A DNA stretch of 64,000 nucleotides from Bifidobacterium xylocopae (GTDB taxonomy: Bacteria; Actinomycetota; Actinomycetes; Actinomycetales; Bifidobacteriaceae). A program made the position numbers and the translations under genes. Positions within the stretch are counted from its first letter, which is position 1. Every line of letters begins with the position of its first letter. This document shows, one piece after another, positions 50,366-59,044 of this stretch. A model generated the notes under the pieces. That model saw only the letters and a program-made list of their open reading frames with translations, did no database searches and was not told where the DNA came from. Location: the NCBI RefSeq assembly GCF_003315615.1, contig NZ_PDCH01000001.1, positions 186,001 through 250,000 on the forward strand. Reading direction: 5' to 3'.

Positions 50366-51883
50366 ATGGCAGAGAATACACAGGAAGTCCCGCAGGTCGC
50401 TATCAACGACATCGGCTCCACAGAGGACTTCATCAAGGCAGTCGATTCCACGATCAAGAACTTCGATGACGGCGATTTGGTGCAGGGCACCGTTGTCAAG
50501 ATCGATCACGATGAGGTGCTGCTGGACATCGGTTATAAGACCGAGGGCGTGATCCCCTCCCGCGAGCTTTCCATCAAGAAGGACGTGGACCCGGACGAGG
50601 TTGTCCAGGTTGGCGATGAGGTCGAAGCCCTCGTCGTGACCAAGGAGGACAAGGAAGGCCGTCTGATCCTCTCCAAGAAGCGGGCCCAGTACGAGCGCGC
50701 CTGGGGCGACATCGAGAAGATCAAGGATTCCGATGGCGTGGTCGAGGGTACTGTCATCGAGGCTGTCAAGGGCGGCCTGATCGTAGACATCGGCCTGCGC
50801 GGCTTCCTGCCGGCTTCCCTGGTCGAGATGCGCCGTGTGCGCGATCTGTCCCCCTACATCGGCCAGAAGATCCAGGCTAAGATCCTGGAGCTTGACAAGA
50901 ACCGCAACAATGTGGTCATCTCCCGCCGCCAGTACCTGGAGGAGACTCAGTCCGAGGTGCGCGAGACCTTCATGGCCCAGCTCAAGAAGGGCCAGATCCG
51001 CGAGGGTACGGTCTCTTCGATCGTCAACTTCGGCGCGTTCGTCGATCTGGGTGGTGTGGACGGCCTGATTCACGTCTCCGAACTCTCCTGGAAGCACATC
51101 GACCACCCCTCCGAGGTCGTCAAGGTCGGTCAGAAGGTCACGGTCGAGGTCCTGGATGTCGATATGGACCGCGAGCGTATCTCCCTGTCGCTCAAGGCCA
51201 CCCAAGAGGATCCATGGCAGCGTTTCGCCCGCACCCACGTGCCCGGGCAGATCGTCAAGGGCAAGGTCACCAAGATCGTGCAGTTCGGCGTCTTCGTCTC
51301 CGTCGACGACGGTATCGAGGGTCTTGTCCACATCTCCGAACTGGCCAACCGCCACGTGGAGAACCCCGAGACCGTGGTCAAGCAGGGCGAGGAGATCTTC
51401 GTCAAGGTCATCGACGTCGATCTGGATCGTCGCCGCATCTCCCTGTCCCTCAAGCAGGCCGACGATTCGGTCGATCCGGCCTCCGAGGACTTCGATCCGG
51501 CGATTTACGGCATGCCCGCCGAATATGATGACGAAGGCAACTACAAGTACCCCGAGGGCTTCGACCCGGAGACCAACGAGTGGATCGCCGGTTACGAGAA
51601 GCAGCGCGAGGAATGGGAGGCCCAGTATGCGGCCGCTCACGACCTGTGGGAGCAGCACAAGGCCTTTGTAGTCAAGGAGTTGGAAAACGCCGAGGCCTCC
51701 GCGGCCGAGGACGCCAAGAGCGCCGAGGCGTCCACCCCCAGCCCCTCCGCCGGTAAGGGCAACCGTCAGTCCGCCGAGGGCTCCTCGACCAACTACACTT
51801 CCGAGGCTTCCTCGGAAGGCACTCTGGCCTCCGATGACCAGCTGGCCGCCCTGCGCGAGCAGCTCCTGAAGGAGAAGCACTGA
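50366..51883 (+). CDS. rpsA: 30S ribosomal protein S1
   Basis: A 505-aa protein with four S1 domains starting near residues 35, 125, 210 and 295 (for example GQIREGTVSSIVNFGAFVDL, GQIVKGKVTKIVQFGVFVSV) and an acidic, Ser/Ala-rich tail of about 100 residues. It helps mRNA bind the ribosome. Its codon use is strongly biased to common codons, as in highly expressed genes. The 155-bp leader (50211-50365) holds the promoter. Confidence 0.97.
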   Translation: MAENTQEVPQVAINDIGSTEDFIKAVDSTIKNFDDGDLVQGTVVKIDHDEVLLDIGYKTEGVIPSRELSIKKDVDPDEVVQVGDEVEALVVTKEDKEGRLILSKKRAQYERAWGDIEKIKDSDGVVEGTVIEAVKGGLIVDIGLRGFLPASLVEMRRVRDLSPYIGQKIQAKILELDKNRNNVVISRRQYLEETQSEVRETFMAQLKKGQIREGTVSSIVNFGAFVDLGGVDGLIHVSELSWKHIDHPSEVVKVGQKVTVEVLDVDMDRERISLSLKATQEDPWQRFARTHVPGQIVKGKVTKIVQFGVFVSVDDGIEGLVHISELANRHVENPETVVKQGEEIFVKVIDVDLDRRRISLSLKQADDSVDPASEDFDPAIYGMPAEYDDEGNYKYPEGFDPETNEWIAGYEKQREEWEAQYAAAHDLWEQHKAFVVKELENAEASAAEDAKSAEASTPSPSAGKGNRQSAEGSSTNYTSEASSEGTLASDDQLAALREQLLKEKH

Positions 51884-51917
51884 ACCGTCCGCCCGTCTGA
51901 CGGGTGGTGGTGAGACA

Positions 51918-51954
51918 GGCGAGGCCCGGTTCCCCGATGGGGGCCGGGCCTCGC
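51918..51954 (+). terminator. Hairpin after rpsA
   Basis: GGCGAGGCCCGG and CCGGGCCTCGCC form a perfect 12-bp stem with a CCCC/GGGG inner part. TTGT follows, a weak T-run. Confidence 0.7.
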
Positions 51955-51993
51955 CTTGTACGCACTGTCGACAATGCGGATGGAGGTTTTGTT

Positions 51994-52620
51994 GTGTTGA
52001 GGGTCGGACTGACCGGGGGCATAGCCGCCGGCAAAAGTACTGTCTCCGGACACTTGGCCGACCTTGGGGCGCGAATCATCGACTACGATGCGATAGCCCA
52101 CCGGATCATGGAGCCCGGCGGTGAGGCCGTGGGCCCAGTTCGTGAGGCTTTCGGTCCACGGGCCATAAGGGTTGACGGGTCGGTGGACCGCCCATGGTTG
52201 GCCCGCCTGGTCTTTTCGGATGACCGGAATCGCCGCAGGCTCAATGCCCTTACCCACCCTTTGATTGTGGAACTTGCCTGTCGGCAGGATGCGGCCTGGG
52301 GCCACCAAGCCGAGGTGGTGGTGCATGACATCCCCCTGTTGGCGGATGTGCGGGGGGCCATTCCTTTCACTTTCGCGCATGTGATCACCGTTGAGGCGCC
52401 CGCGGAGGTCAGGATTGCGCGCATGGTGAACGAGCGGCATATGACCCGCGACCAGGCGGTTGCAAGGGTGGAGAGCCAGGCAGTGGCCGAGGACCGGGAG
52501 CGCCTGGCTGACATTGTCATCGACTCATCCGTGCCTATCGAACAGATGTTCGAGCGGCTTGATACCATATATGAAGACCTGCGACGGCAGGCGGCGGGGG
52601 AGTCGGACCTGGCTCTGTGA
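51994..52620 (+). CDS. coaE: Dephospho-CoA kinase
   Basis: A 208-aa protein. [20 protein letters not shown] is the P-loop; DYDAIAH, THPLI and VVHDIPLL are family motifs. It does the last step of CoA synthesis. GTG 51994 has GGAGG 8 nt upstream. Near its end the codons for [10 protein letters not shown] form a perfect LexA box. Confidence 0.95.
   Translation: MLRVGLTGGIAAGKSTVSGHLADLGARIIDYDAIAHRIMEPGGEAVGPVREAFGPRAIRVDGSVDRPWLARLVFSDDRNRRRLNALTHPLIVELACRQDAAWGHQAEVVVHDIPLLADVRGAIPFTFAHVITVEAPAEVRIARMVNERHMTRDQAVARVESQAVAEDRERLADIVIDSSVPIEQMFERLDTIYEDLRRQAAGESDLAL
52538..52553. promoter_or_regulatory. LexA SOS box inside coaE, upstream of uvrB
   Basis: TCGAACAGATGTTCGA matches the actinobacterial LexA consensus TCGAAC-N4-GTTCGA perfectly. 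It lies 105 bp before ATG 52659 of uvrB. A possible -10 (CATATAT, 52566) follows. It is coding sequence of coaE as well. Confidence 0.8.
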
Positions 52621-52658
52621 ACGTCAGCGTCCCGTACCGGCGGAGGAAGAGGAACAGC

Positions 52659-54770
52659 ATGGGGTTCAATATCGAGCGCACTGACAAGCCCTTCGTGGTC
52701 AAGTCGCCTTACTGGCCTTCGGGTGATCAGCCCCAGGCCATCGACGAGCTGGCACGTCGTATCGAGAACGGCGAGAACGACGTGGTTCTTATGGGTGCCA
52801 CAGGCACCGGTAAGACGGCTACGACGGCCTGGCTGATCGAGAAGCTCCAACGTCCGACGCTGATCCTGGAGCCGAACAAAACCCTCGCTGCCCAATTGTG
52901 TGCGGAGTTCCGCGAGCTCATGCCCGACAATGCGGTCTCGTATTTCGTCTCCTACTATGACTATTACCAGCCGGAAGCCTATATCCCCCAGACGGACACC
53001 TACATCGAGAAGGACTCGAACATCAACGACGACGTGGAGCGACTTCGCCATGCCGCCACAGCCAACCTGCTGACCCGCCGTGACTGTGTGGTCGTGGCCA
53101 CGGTCTCCTGCATCTACGGCCTCGGCACGCCGGAGGAGTACGCCGGTCGGATGCTTTTCCTGCGCGAGGGCCAGCAGATCTCCCGCGAGGACCTTCTGCA
53201 CAAGTTCGTCGATATGCAGTACAAGCGCAATGACATAGCCTTCACCAGAGGCACGTTCAGGGTGCGCGGCGATACGGTCGAGATAATACCCGTTTACGAG
53301 GAGCTTGCTGTCCGTATCGAGTTCTTCGGGGATGAGATAGACCGCATATCCACGTTGCATCCGTTGACCGGCGATGAGATTGCCCATGAGACGCAGGTGC
53401 ACATCTTCCCCGCCTCCCACTATGTGGCCGGACCTGAGCGTATGCAACGCGCCCTGAAGACCATCAAGGAGGAACTGGACTGGCGCACCGGCCAGCTGCG
53501 CAAGGAAGGCAAGGAGCTGGAGGCCCAGCGCCTGACCATGCGAACCACCTATGACCTGGAGATGCTCACCCAAATCGGCACCTGCTCTGGAGTGGAGAAC
53601 TACTCGCGGCATTTCGACGGGCGTGAGCCCGGCACCGCCCCCCACACACTCCTGGATTTCTTCCCGGACGACTTCCTCCTGGTCATCGATGAATCACATG
53701 TGACCGTGCCCCAGATCGGTGCCATGTACGAAGGTGATGCCTCGCGCAAACGAACCCTGGTCGACCATGGCTTCCGGCTGCCCTCGGCCATGGACAACCG
53801 CCCTCTCAAGTGGCCTGAATTTCTGGAGAAAGTCGGTCAGACCGTCTACTTGTCGGCGACCCCGGGCGACTATGAGATGGGCCTGTCTGACGGGGTTGTC
53901 GAGCAGATCATCCGCCCCACCGGGCTGCTGGACCCCAAGATCGAGGTCCGCCCGGTCAAAGGCCAGGTGGACGATCTACTGGCCGAAATCAAGGATCGCG
54001 TGGCCAGGCATGAACGGGTGCTGGTCACCACCTTGACGAAGAAGATGGCCGAGGACCTTACTGATTACCTGCTTGAGCGGGACATCAAAGTGGAGTATCT
54101 GCATTCTGACGTGGACACCCTGCGTAGGGTGGAGCTCCTGCGTGAGCTTCGCGAAGGCAAGATTGACGTGATCGTCGGCATCAACCTCCTGCGCGAGGGC
54201 CTGGATCTGCCTGAGGTCTCACTGGTCGCCATACTGGATGCCGACAAGGAAGGCTTCCTGCGTTCCTATCGCTCCCTGATCCAGACGATTGGACGAGCCG
54301 CCAGGAACGTCTCCGGGACCGTGATCATGTATGCGGACGAGCGGACGGACTCGATGACGAAGGCCATCGACGAGACGAATCGCCGACGGGCCAAGCAGAT
54401 CGCCTACAACGAGGAGCATGGACTCGATCCCAAGCCCCTGATTAAAAAGATCTCCGACGTCAACGACATGCTGGCCAAAGAGGATGTGGACACCCAGACC
54501 CTGCTGGAGGGCGGATACCGTAATGCCGGCAAGGCCGGCAATTCCCACTTGGGCGTTCCCTCCTTCGACAAGGACGAAGCGGACAAACGACATCAGGAGA
54601 TTCTGCAGGCGGGTCTGCCGGCCCAGGACCTGGCCGATCTGATCCGTCAGCTGAGCGACCAGATGCATACGGCCGCGGAACAGCTCCAGTTCGAACTGGC
54701 AGCCCGCTTGCGTGATGAGATCCGGGATCTGAAGAAAGAGCTGCGGCAGATGGCCGAGGCGAGCAAATGA
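52659..54770 (+). CDS. uvrB: Excinuclease ABC subunit B
   Basis: A 703-aa protein. [14 protein letters not shown] (Walker A), [22 protein letters not shown] (beta hairpin), VIDESHV (DEAD-like box), RAARNVSG (motif VI) and a C-terminal UVR domain ([22 protein letters not shown]). It verifies damage in nucleotide excision repair. ATG 52659 follows GGAGGAAGAGG. It is likely SOS-controlled. Confidence 0.97.
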   Translation: MGFNIERTDKPFVVKSPYWPSGDQPQAIDELARRIENGENDVVLMGATGTGKTATTAWLIEKLQRPTLILEPNKTLAAQLCAEFRELMPDNAVSYFVSYYDYYQPEAYIPQTDTYIEKDSNINDDVERLRHAATANLLTRRDCVVVATVSCIYGLGTPEEYAGRMLFLREGQQISREDLLHKFVDMQYKRNDIAFTRGTFRVRGDTVEIIPVYEELAVRIEFFGDEIDRISTLHPLTGDEIAHETQVHIFPASHYVAGPERMQRALKTIKEELDWRTGQLRKEGKELEAQRLTMRTTYDLEMLTQIGTCSGVENYSRHFDGREPGTAPHTLLDFFPDDFLLVIDESHVTVPQIGAMYEGDASRKRTLVDHGFRLPSAMDNRPLKWPEFLEKVGQTVYLSATPGDYEMGLSDGVVEQIIRPTGLLDPKIEVRPVKGQVDDLLAEIKDRVARHERVLVTTLTKKMAEDLTDYLLERDIKVEYLHSDVDTLRRVELLRELREGKIDVIVGINLLREGLDLPEVSLVAILDADKEGFLRSYRSLIQTIGRAARNVSGTVIMYADERTDSMTKAIDETNRRRAKQIAYNEEHGLDPKPLIKKISDVNDMLAKEDVDTQTLLEGGYRNAGKAGNSHLGVPSFDKDEADKRHQEILQAGLPAQDLADLIRQLSDQMHTAAEQLQFELAARLRDEIRDLKKELRQMAEASK

Positions 54771-54820
54771 ATGCGCTAAAATCACCGCGGCAGGAGCGCA
54801 AACCTGTCGTAAACGGCCGA

Positions 54821-54826
54821 TACAGT
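54821..54826 (+). promoter_or_regulatory. -10 of a probably leaderless terC promoter
   Basis: TACAGT lies 7 nt before ATG 54834, so transcription should start at or next to the start codon. Confidence 0.5.
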
Positions 54827-54833
54827 GGGCTGC

Positions 54834-55835
54834 ATGTCTGAGACCCCACTTGTTTTCATGGTCGTCACACTGGCTTTCCTGGCGGTGTTCATCGTGGTCG
54901 ACCTGTTCGTCATCGGACGCAGGCCTCACGTCCCCTCCACCAAGGAGTGCGCCCGGCACATCGCTTTCTTCGTAGGTGCTGCCCTGGTCTTCGGCGGCCT
55001 GCTTTGGCTGGTCGCCGGCCCGAAGCCGGCCATCGAGTTCTACTCGGGCTGGCTGACGGAGTACTCCCTGTCCATCGACAACCTCTTCGTGTTCGTGATC
55101 ATCATGGGGGAGTTCGCGGTCCCCAGGCTCCTGCAAAAGTATGTGCTCAGTGTGGGCATCGCCATCGCCCTGGTCCTGCGCGGTGTGTTCATCCTGGTTG
55201 GAGTCAGCCTGATAGACCGGTTCACTTGGATCTTCTTCATCTTCGGTGCCTTTCTGCTCTACACGGCCTGGAAGGTGGCCCGCGGGCAGGACGAGGAGGA
55301 GTACAAGGAGAACCGCCTGGTGGCCAGCCTGAGACATGTCATGCGCATCAGCGACGAGTACGACGGGGAGCGCCTGCGGGTCAGCAAGGACGGTGTCTCC
55401 TATTTCACGCCGATGCTGATTGTCTTCCTGGCCATAGGCACCACCGATGTGATGTTCGCCTTCGACTCGATCCCGGCCATTTTCGGCCTGACGCGCGACC
55501 CCTTCATCGTCTTCACTTCCAATGTGTTCGCCCTCCTGGGTCTCCAGCAGCTCTACTTCCTTCTGGGTGCCATGCTCGATAAGCTTGCTTACTTGCCGGT
55601 CGGGCTTTCGATTGTGCTGGCTTTCATAGGCGTCAAGCTGATTCTGGAAGCCCTGCATGGCAACTCGCTGCCGTTCATCAACGGCGGCGAACCGATTGCA
55701 GCGGTGCCTGAAATACCCACATGGCTCTCCCTGGCGGTCATCGTGGTGGCCATCGGTGGTGCCGCCGTGGCCTCTCTGGTCAAAGCCCGCAGGCAGGGGC
55801 TCAAACTCTCCAGACGCGATCCCGGGGAGGACTGA
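54834..55835 (+). CDS. TerC-family integral membrane protein
   Basis: A 333-aa protein with nine or so helices. EYSLSIDNLFVFVIIM (Asp pair motif), TDVMFAFDSIPAIFGLTRDP and GAMLDKLAYLPVGLS are TerC hallmarks. TerC proteins help load metals, especially Mn2+, onto exported proteins or expel them; tellurite resistance is the historic name. ATG 54834 appears leaderless. Confidence 0.93.
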   Translation: MSETPLVFMVVTLAFLAVFIVVDLFVIGRRPHVPSTKECARHIAFFVGAALVFGGLLWLVAGPKPAIEFYSGWLTEYSLSIDNLFVFVIIMGEFAVPRLLQKYVLSVGIAIALVLRGVFILVGVSLIDRFTWIFFIFGAFLLYTAWKVARGQDEEEYKENRLVASLRHVMRISDEYDGERLRVSKDGVSYFTPMLIVFLAIGTTDVMFAFDSIPAIFGLTRDPFIVFTSNVFALLGLQQLYFLLGAMLDKLAYLPVGLSIVLAFIGVKLILEALHGNSLPFINGGEPIAAVPEIPTWLSLAVIVVAIGGAAVASLVKARRQGLKLSRRDPGED

Positions 55836-55861
55836 GGAGGAGATTCCTTGCCGTGCAATGA

Positions 55862-55877
55862 CTGTTAGCGCTAACAG
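55862..55877. promoter_or_regulatory. LacI-family (AraQ-like) operator before pyk
   Basis: CTGTTAGCGCTAACAG is a perfect 16-bp palindrome with the AGCGCT core used by LacI-family regulators. In bifidobacteria AraQ is reported to bind such sites before central-carbon genes. A TAGACT -10 at 55908-55913 lies 30 bp downstream. Confidence 0.7.
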
Positions 55878-55984
55878 GAATTTTCCCCGTCCGTCGGCTG
55901 AGCCGAGTAGACTGGCCATGTGAGCGCCCCGGGACATACCTGGAGGCAAGAACAAGCACCAAGGAAAAGGTAGGCAGGCAGCAC

Positions 55985-57427
55985 ATGCGCAAAGCCAAGA
56001 TCGTAGACACCATCGGACCGGCCTCGGAGTCCCTGGAGGAGATCACGAAGCTGGTCGAGTCCGGCATGGACGTGGCCCGGCTCAACCGCTCCCACGGTAC
56101 CCCCGAGGATCATCTGAAGGTCTACAACAATCTGCGCCAGGCCGGTAAGACGACCGGCCGCAACGTGGCGGCCCTGGTCGACCTGCAAGGGCCGAAGATT
56201 CGGTGTGGCTGGTTCAAGAAGAACGCCGAGGGCGAGGACAAGGTCCAGCTCAAGGAGGGCCAGGAGTTCGTCATCACCACTGATGACATCGAAGGCGACG
56301 AGCACATCACCTCCACCACCTTCAAGGGTCTGCCCGGCGACTGCCACAAGGGCGATCCGATTCTGATCGATGACGGCAAGGTCCGCCTGGAGGTCACCGA
56401 GGTCGAAGGCAACAACGTCCACACCAAGGTCATCGTGGCCGGTCCCGTCTCCTCGCACAAGGGCATCAACCTGCCCGGCGTGGCCGTGAGCCTGCCCGCT
56501 TTGACCGAGAAGGACGAGGCAGACCTGCGCTGGGGCATCCAGACCGGTGCCGACATCATCGCCATGTCCTTCGTCCGCTTCGCCACCGATATCGACCGCG
56601 CCCATGAGATCATGGACGAGGAGGGCCGCCGCATCCCGATCGTGGCAAAGATCGAGAAGCCCCAGGCCGTTGAGAATCTGGAGGAAATCGTCAAGGCCTT
56701 CGATGGCATCATGGTCGCACGCGGTGACATGGCCGTCGAGATGCCGTTCGAAGAGGTTCCGCTGGTCACGAAGCGGTGCATCGAGTTGGCGCGTCAGTAC
56801 GCCAAGCCGGTGATTGTGGCCACTGAGGTCCTGGGTTCAATGGTCCATTCTCCGATTCCCACCCGCGCGGAGGCCTCTGACTGCGCCAACGCCGTCCTGG
56901 ACGGCGCCGACGCGACCATGACTTCGAATGAGACCGCTGTCGGCGACTACCCAGATGTGACCGTCTCCACGATGGCCCGCATCTCAGGCTACGCCACCGC
57001 CCATGGTTTCGATCGCATTCCGGTCATGAAGGACCTGGATATGTCCAACTCCGGTGCGGTCTCCTCCGCCGCCGTGGATCTGGCTGACAAGCTCAATGCC
57101 AAGGCTATCGTGGCCTTCACCCAGTCCGGTGATACCGTCCACCGTGTCTCCCGCGAGCGTCCGGCAGCTCCGATTTACGCATTGACCAACAGCGAGCACA
57201 CCTTCCATTGGCTGGCTCTGTCCTGGGGCACTGAGGCCTTCCTGTGCGAGCAGGATTACCATGGGCTGACGCGCGAGGCCCTGATGGCCTACCTCGACAG
57301 GATCCTCAAGGGTGCCGGCAAGCTCTCCGACGGCGATAAGGTCGTCGTACTGTCCTGCGGTCAGGGTGAGCATGAGCCCGGTTCCACAGATTCCATCTAC
57401 GTCCACACCGTCGGCAAGGCCGAATGA
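55985..57427 (+). CDS. pyk: Pyruvate kinase
   Basis: A 480-aa protein: KIVDTIGPAS, MDVARLNRSHGTPEDH, VDLQGPKIR, VAKIEKPQAVENLEEIV and IMVARGDMAVEMPFEEVP (substrate and Mg sites). It converts PEP and ADP to pyruvate and ATP, the last step of the bifid shunt. Codon use suggests high expression. Confidence 0.97.
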   Translation: MRKAKIVDTIGPASESLEEITKLVESGMDVARLNRSHGTPEDHLKVYNNLRQAGKTTGRNVAALVDLQGPKIRCGWFKKNAEGEDKVQLKEGQEFVITTDDIEGDEHITSTTFKGLPGDCHKGDPILIDDGKVRLEVTEVEGNNVHTKVIVAGPVSSHKGINLPGVAVSLPALTEKDEADLRWGIQTGADIIAMSFVRFATDIDRAHEIMDEEGRRIPIVAKIEKPQAVENLEEIVKAFDGIMVARGDMAVEMPFEEVPLVTKRCIELARQYAKPVIVATEVLGSMVHSPIPTRAEASDCANAVLDGADATMTSNETAVGDYPDVTVSTMARISGYATAHGFDRIPVMKDLDMSNSGAVSSAAVDLADKLNAKAIVAFTQSGDTVHRVSRERPAAPIYALTNSEHTFHWLALSWGTEAFLCEQDYHGLTREALMAYLDRILKGAGKLSDGDKVVVLSCGQGEHEPGSTDSIYVHTVGKAE

Positions 57428-57460
57428 GCGGAAGCTGACAGCACCCGCTGACCAGCTGGC

Positions 57461-57500
57461 AAGGGCCCTTCAACCTCTCCAGGGAGGTTGAAGGGCCCTT
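57461..57500. terminator. Bidirectional terminator between pyk and Nudix gene
   Basis: AAGGGCCCTTCAACCT and AGGTTGAAGGGCCCTT make a perfect 16-bp stem with an 8-nt loop between two convergent genes. Confidence 0.88.
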
Positions 57501-57526
57501 GCCCATCCATATCGTGCACAACCGCC

Positions 57527-58120
57527 TCAGCCCAGGTCGGTCAGTCCGATCCTCATCCTGAGTATGGCGATGACGGTCTTCGCGTCCAGAATCGTGCCTG
57601 CGATGACCATCCGGTAGGCTTCGTCCACACTGAACAGGCGCACATCCTGATGGGGCGTCTCCGGGCCCAGACTTCCGCGCTTCACGGGCGTCAGGCTCTG
57701 GGCATAGAAGAGGGAGGTGTAGTGGCTGGAGAAGGACGGGGTGTTGATGAAACGGGCGAACTGGCGGAAGGACTTGGCTTCGTAACCGGCCTCCACCCGT
57801 AGCTTGCGGGCCGCTACATCCACCGGTCTTTCCTTGTCGCTGACGGGGTGGCCGGCCGGTAATTCCAGGGTCCATCGGTGGGTGGGGAGGCGGTATTGCT
57901 CCACCAGCGGAATCCTGTCGTCCTCTGTCATCGCCAGGACCGCTATGGTGTCACCGTTCTTCTCGTGGACGATCGAACGCTTGAACCGCTCCGCGTCGAC
58001 GGAGACATAGCTGACTTCGTCCACACCGAAATAGTGGCTGTCCATGGTCTCATGACGGTCCACCTCCTGTACGGGGGAAGGCCGCCAGGGATCGAAGCGC
58101 CGGTAAGATTGCGTGCTCAT
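57527..58120 (-). CDS. Nudix-fold protein with degenerate Nudix box
   Basis: A 197-aa protein of the ADP-ribose pyrophosphatase type by fold (VLAMTEDDRIPLVEQYRLPT, WTLELPAGHPVSD). At the Nudix box, where GX5EX7REUXEEXGU is expected, it reads AARKLRVEAGYEA: the Arg-Glu is Arg-Lys and one of the two metal-binding Glu is Val. It may therefore be inactive or have a different role. ATG 58120 fits. Confidence 0.75.
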   Translation of the reverse strand: MSTQSYRRFDPWRPSPVQEVDRHETMDSHYFGVDEVSYVSVDAERFKRSIVHEKNGDTIAVLAMTEDDRIPLVEQYRLPTHRWTLELPAGHPVSDKERPVDVAARKLRVEAGYEAKSFRQFARFINTPSFSSHYTSLFYAQSLTPVKRGSLGPETPHQDVRLFSVDEAYRMVIAGTILDAKTVIAILRMRIGLTDLG

Positions 58121-58254
58121 AGTGCCCTCCTTAGCCAGATTGGTGGCATCCTTGCCTGCGCTCTCATTCTAGGCCACGCATGTCGTCGGGGCCAAGCAAC
58201 GCGGGGGTGTGCGTCGTCTCGGACGTGTGCTAGATTCTACCAAGGATGCCATTG

Positions 58255-58328
58255 GCCCCCGTATCCCAATTGGTAGAGGAAACGGCCTCAAAATCCGTGC
58301 AGTGTGAGTTCGAGTCTCACCGGGGGCA
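58255..58328 (+). tRNA. tRNA-Leu (CAA)
   Basis: Acceptor GCCCCCG/CGGGGGC with discriminator A, D-arm with AATTGGTA, anticodon loop CTCAAAA (anticodon CAA), and T-arm GTGAG-TTCGAGT-CTCAC. CCA is not encoded. Total 74 nt. The region between anticodon and T stems is only about 5 nt, whereas bacterial tRNA-Leu normally has a long variable arm. The anticodon stem also has a C-U mismatch at its base. Confidence 0.8.
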
Positions 58329-58402
58329 CGACGCACGCGAGTTCCCGTCCGGCACTTCAGCTGGCAGGCCACATGGCGGGAAGATACAGAAACGAGGTTA
58401 CA

Positions 58403-59017
58403 TTGGCTTCTGAGAGTAAGACCTATGACGATGAATCCGCCGGACGCACGGTCGTGGTGGCGGAGGATGAGGCCCTGATCAGACTCGACACTGTCGAGGC
58501 TCTTGAGGATGCCGGCTATGAGGTGGTCGGGCAGGCCGCCAGCGGTCAGGAGGCCGTCGATCTGACACGTGAGCTCAAGCCCGACGTGGTGGTCATGGAT
58601 GTGAAGATGCCAGGTAAGGACGGTATCGAGGCAGCCACCGAGATAGGCCAGGAGAATCTGGCGCCGGTGGTCATGCTGACAGCCTTCTCCCAGCAGAGTC
58701 TGGTCGAGAAAGCGGCGGATGCGGGCGCCATGGCATACGTGGTCAAGCCGTTCGCTCCAGAAAAGCTTCTGCCGGCAATAGAGGTGGCCATCTCTCGCTA
58801 TGACCAGATCAACGCCCTCAAGGACGAAGTCTCCGACATGAAGGCCAGGTTCGAGGCCCGAAAGCGGGTTGACCGCGCAAAGGGGCTGCTGATGGAGAAC
58901 ATGGGGCTGACCGAGTCCGAGGCCTTCCGTTGGATTCAGAAGACCTCGATGGACAGGCGGCTGACCATGCAAGAGGTGGCCGACGCCGTCATCGCGCAGA
59001 TGCAGGGCGACGACTAG
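58403..59017 (+). CDS. ANTAR-domain response regulator
   Basis: A 204-aa protein. Receiver domain: VVVAEDEALIRLDTVEALED, VVVMDVKMPGKDG (phospho-Asp), VMLTAF, VVKPF. ANTAR domain: RKRVDRAKGLLMENMGLTES EAFRWIQ. It resembles PdtaR-type antiterminators that bind RNA hairpins. TTG 58403 has ACGAGG 6 nt upstream; ATG 58373 is an alternative. Confidence 0.88.
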   Translation: MASESKTYDDESAGRTVVVAEDEALIRLDTVEALEDAGYEVVGQAASGQEAVDLTRELKPDVVVMDVKMPGKDGIEAATEIGQENLAPVVMLTAFSQQSLVEKAADAGAMAYVVKPFAPEKLLPAIEVAISRYDQINALKDEVSDMKARFEARKRVDRAKGLLMENMGLTESEAFRWIQKTSMDRRLTMQEVADAVIAQMQGDD

Positions 59018-59044
59018 GGCGGTTACACGAATGGGGCGGCGAGC

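Noticed and set aside
50363-51880. Leftward 505-aa frame opposite rpsA
   Set aside because: It is an exact antisense shadow of a highly biased gene; rpsA has four clear S1 domains.
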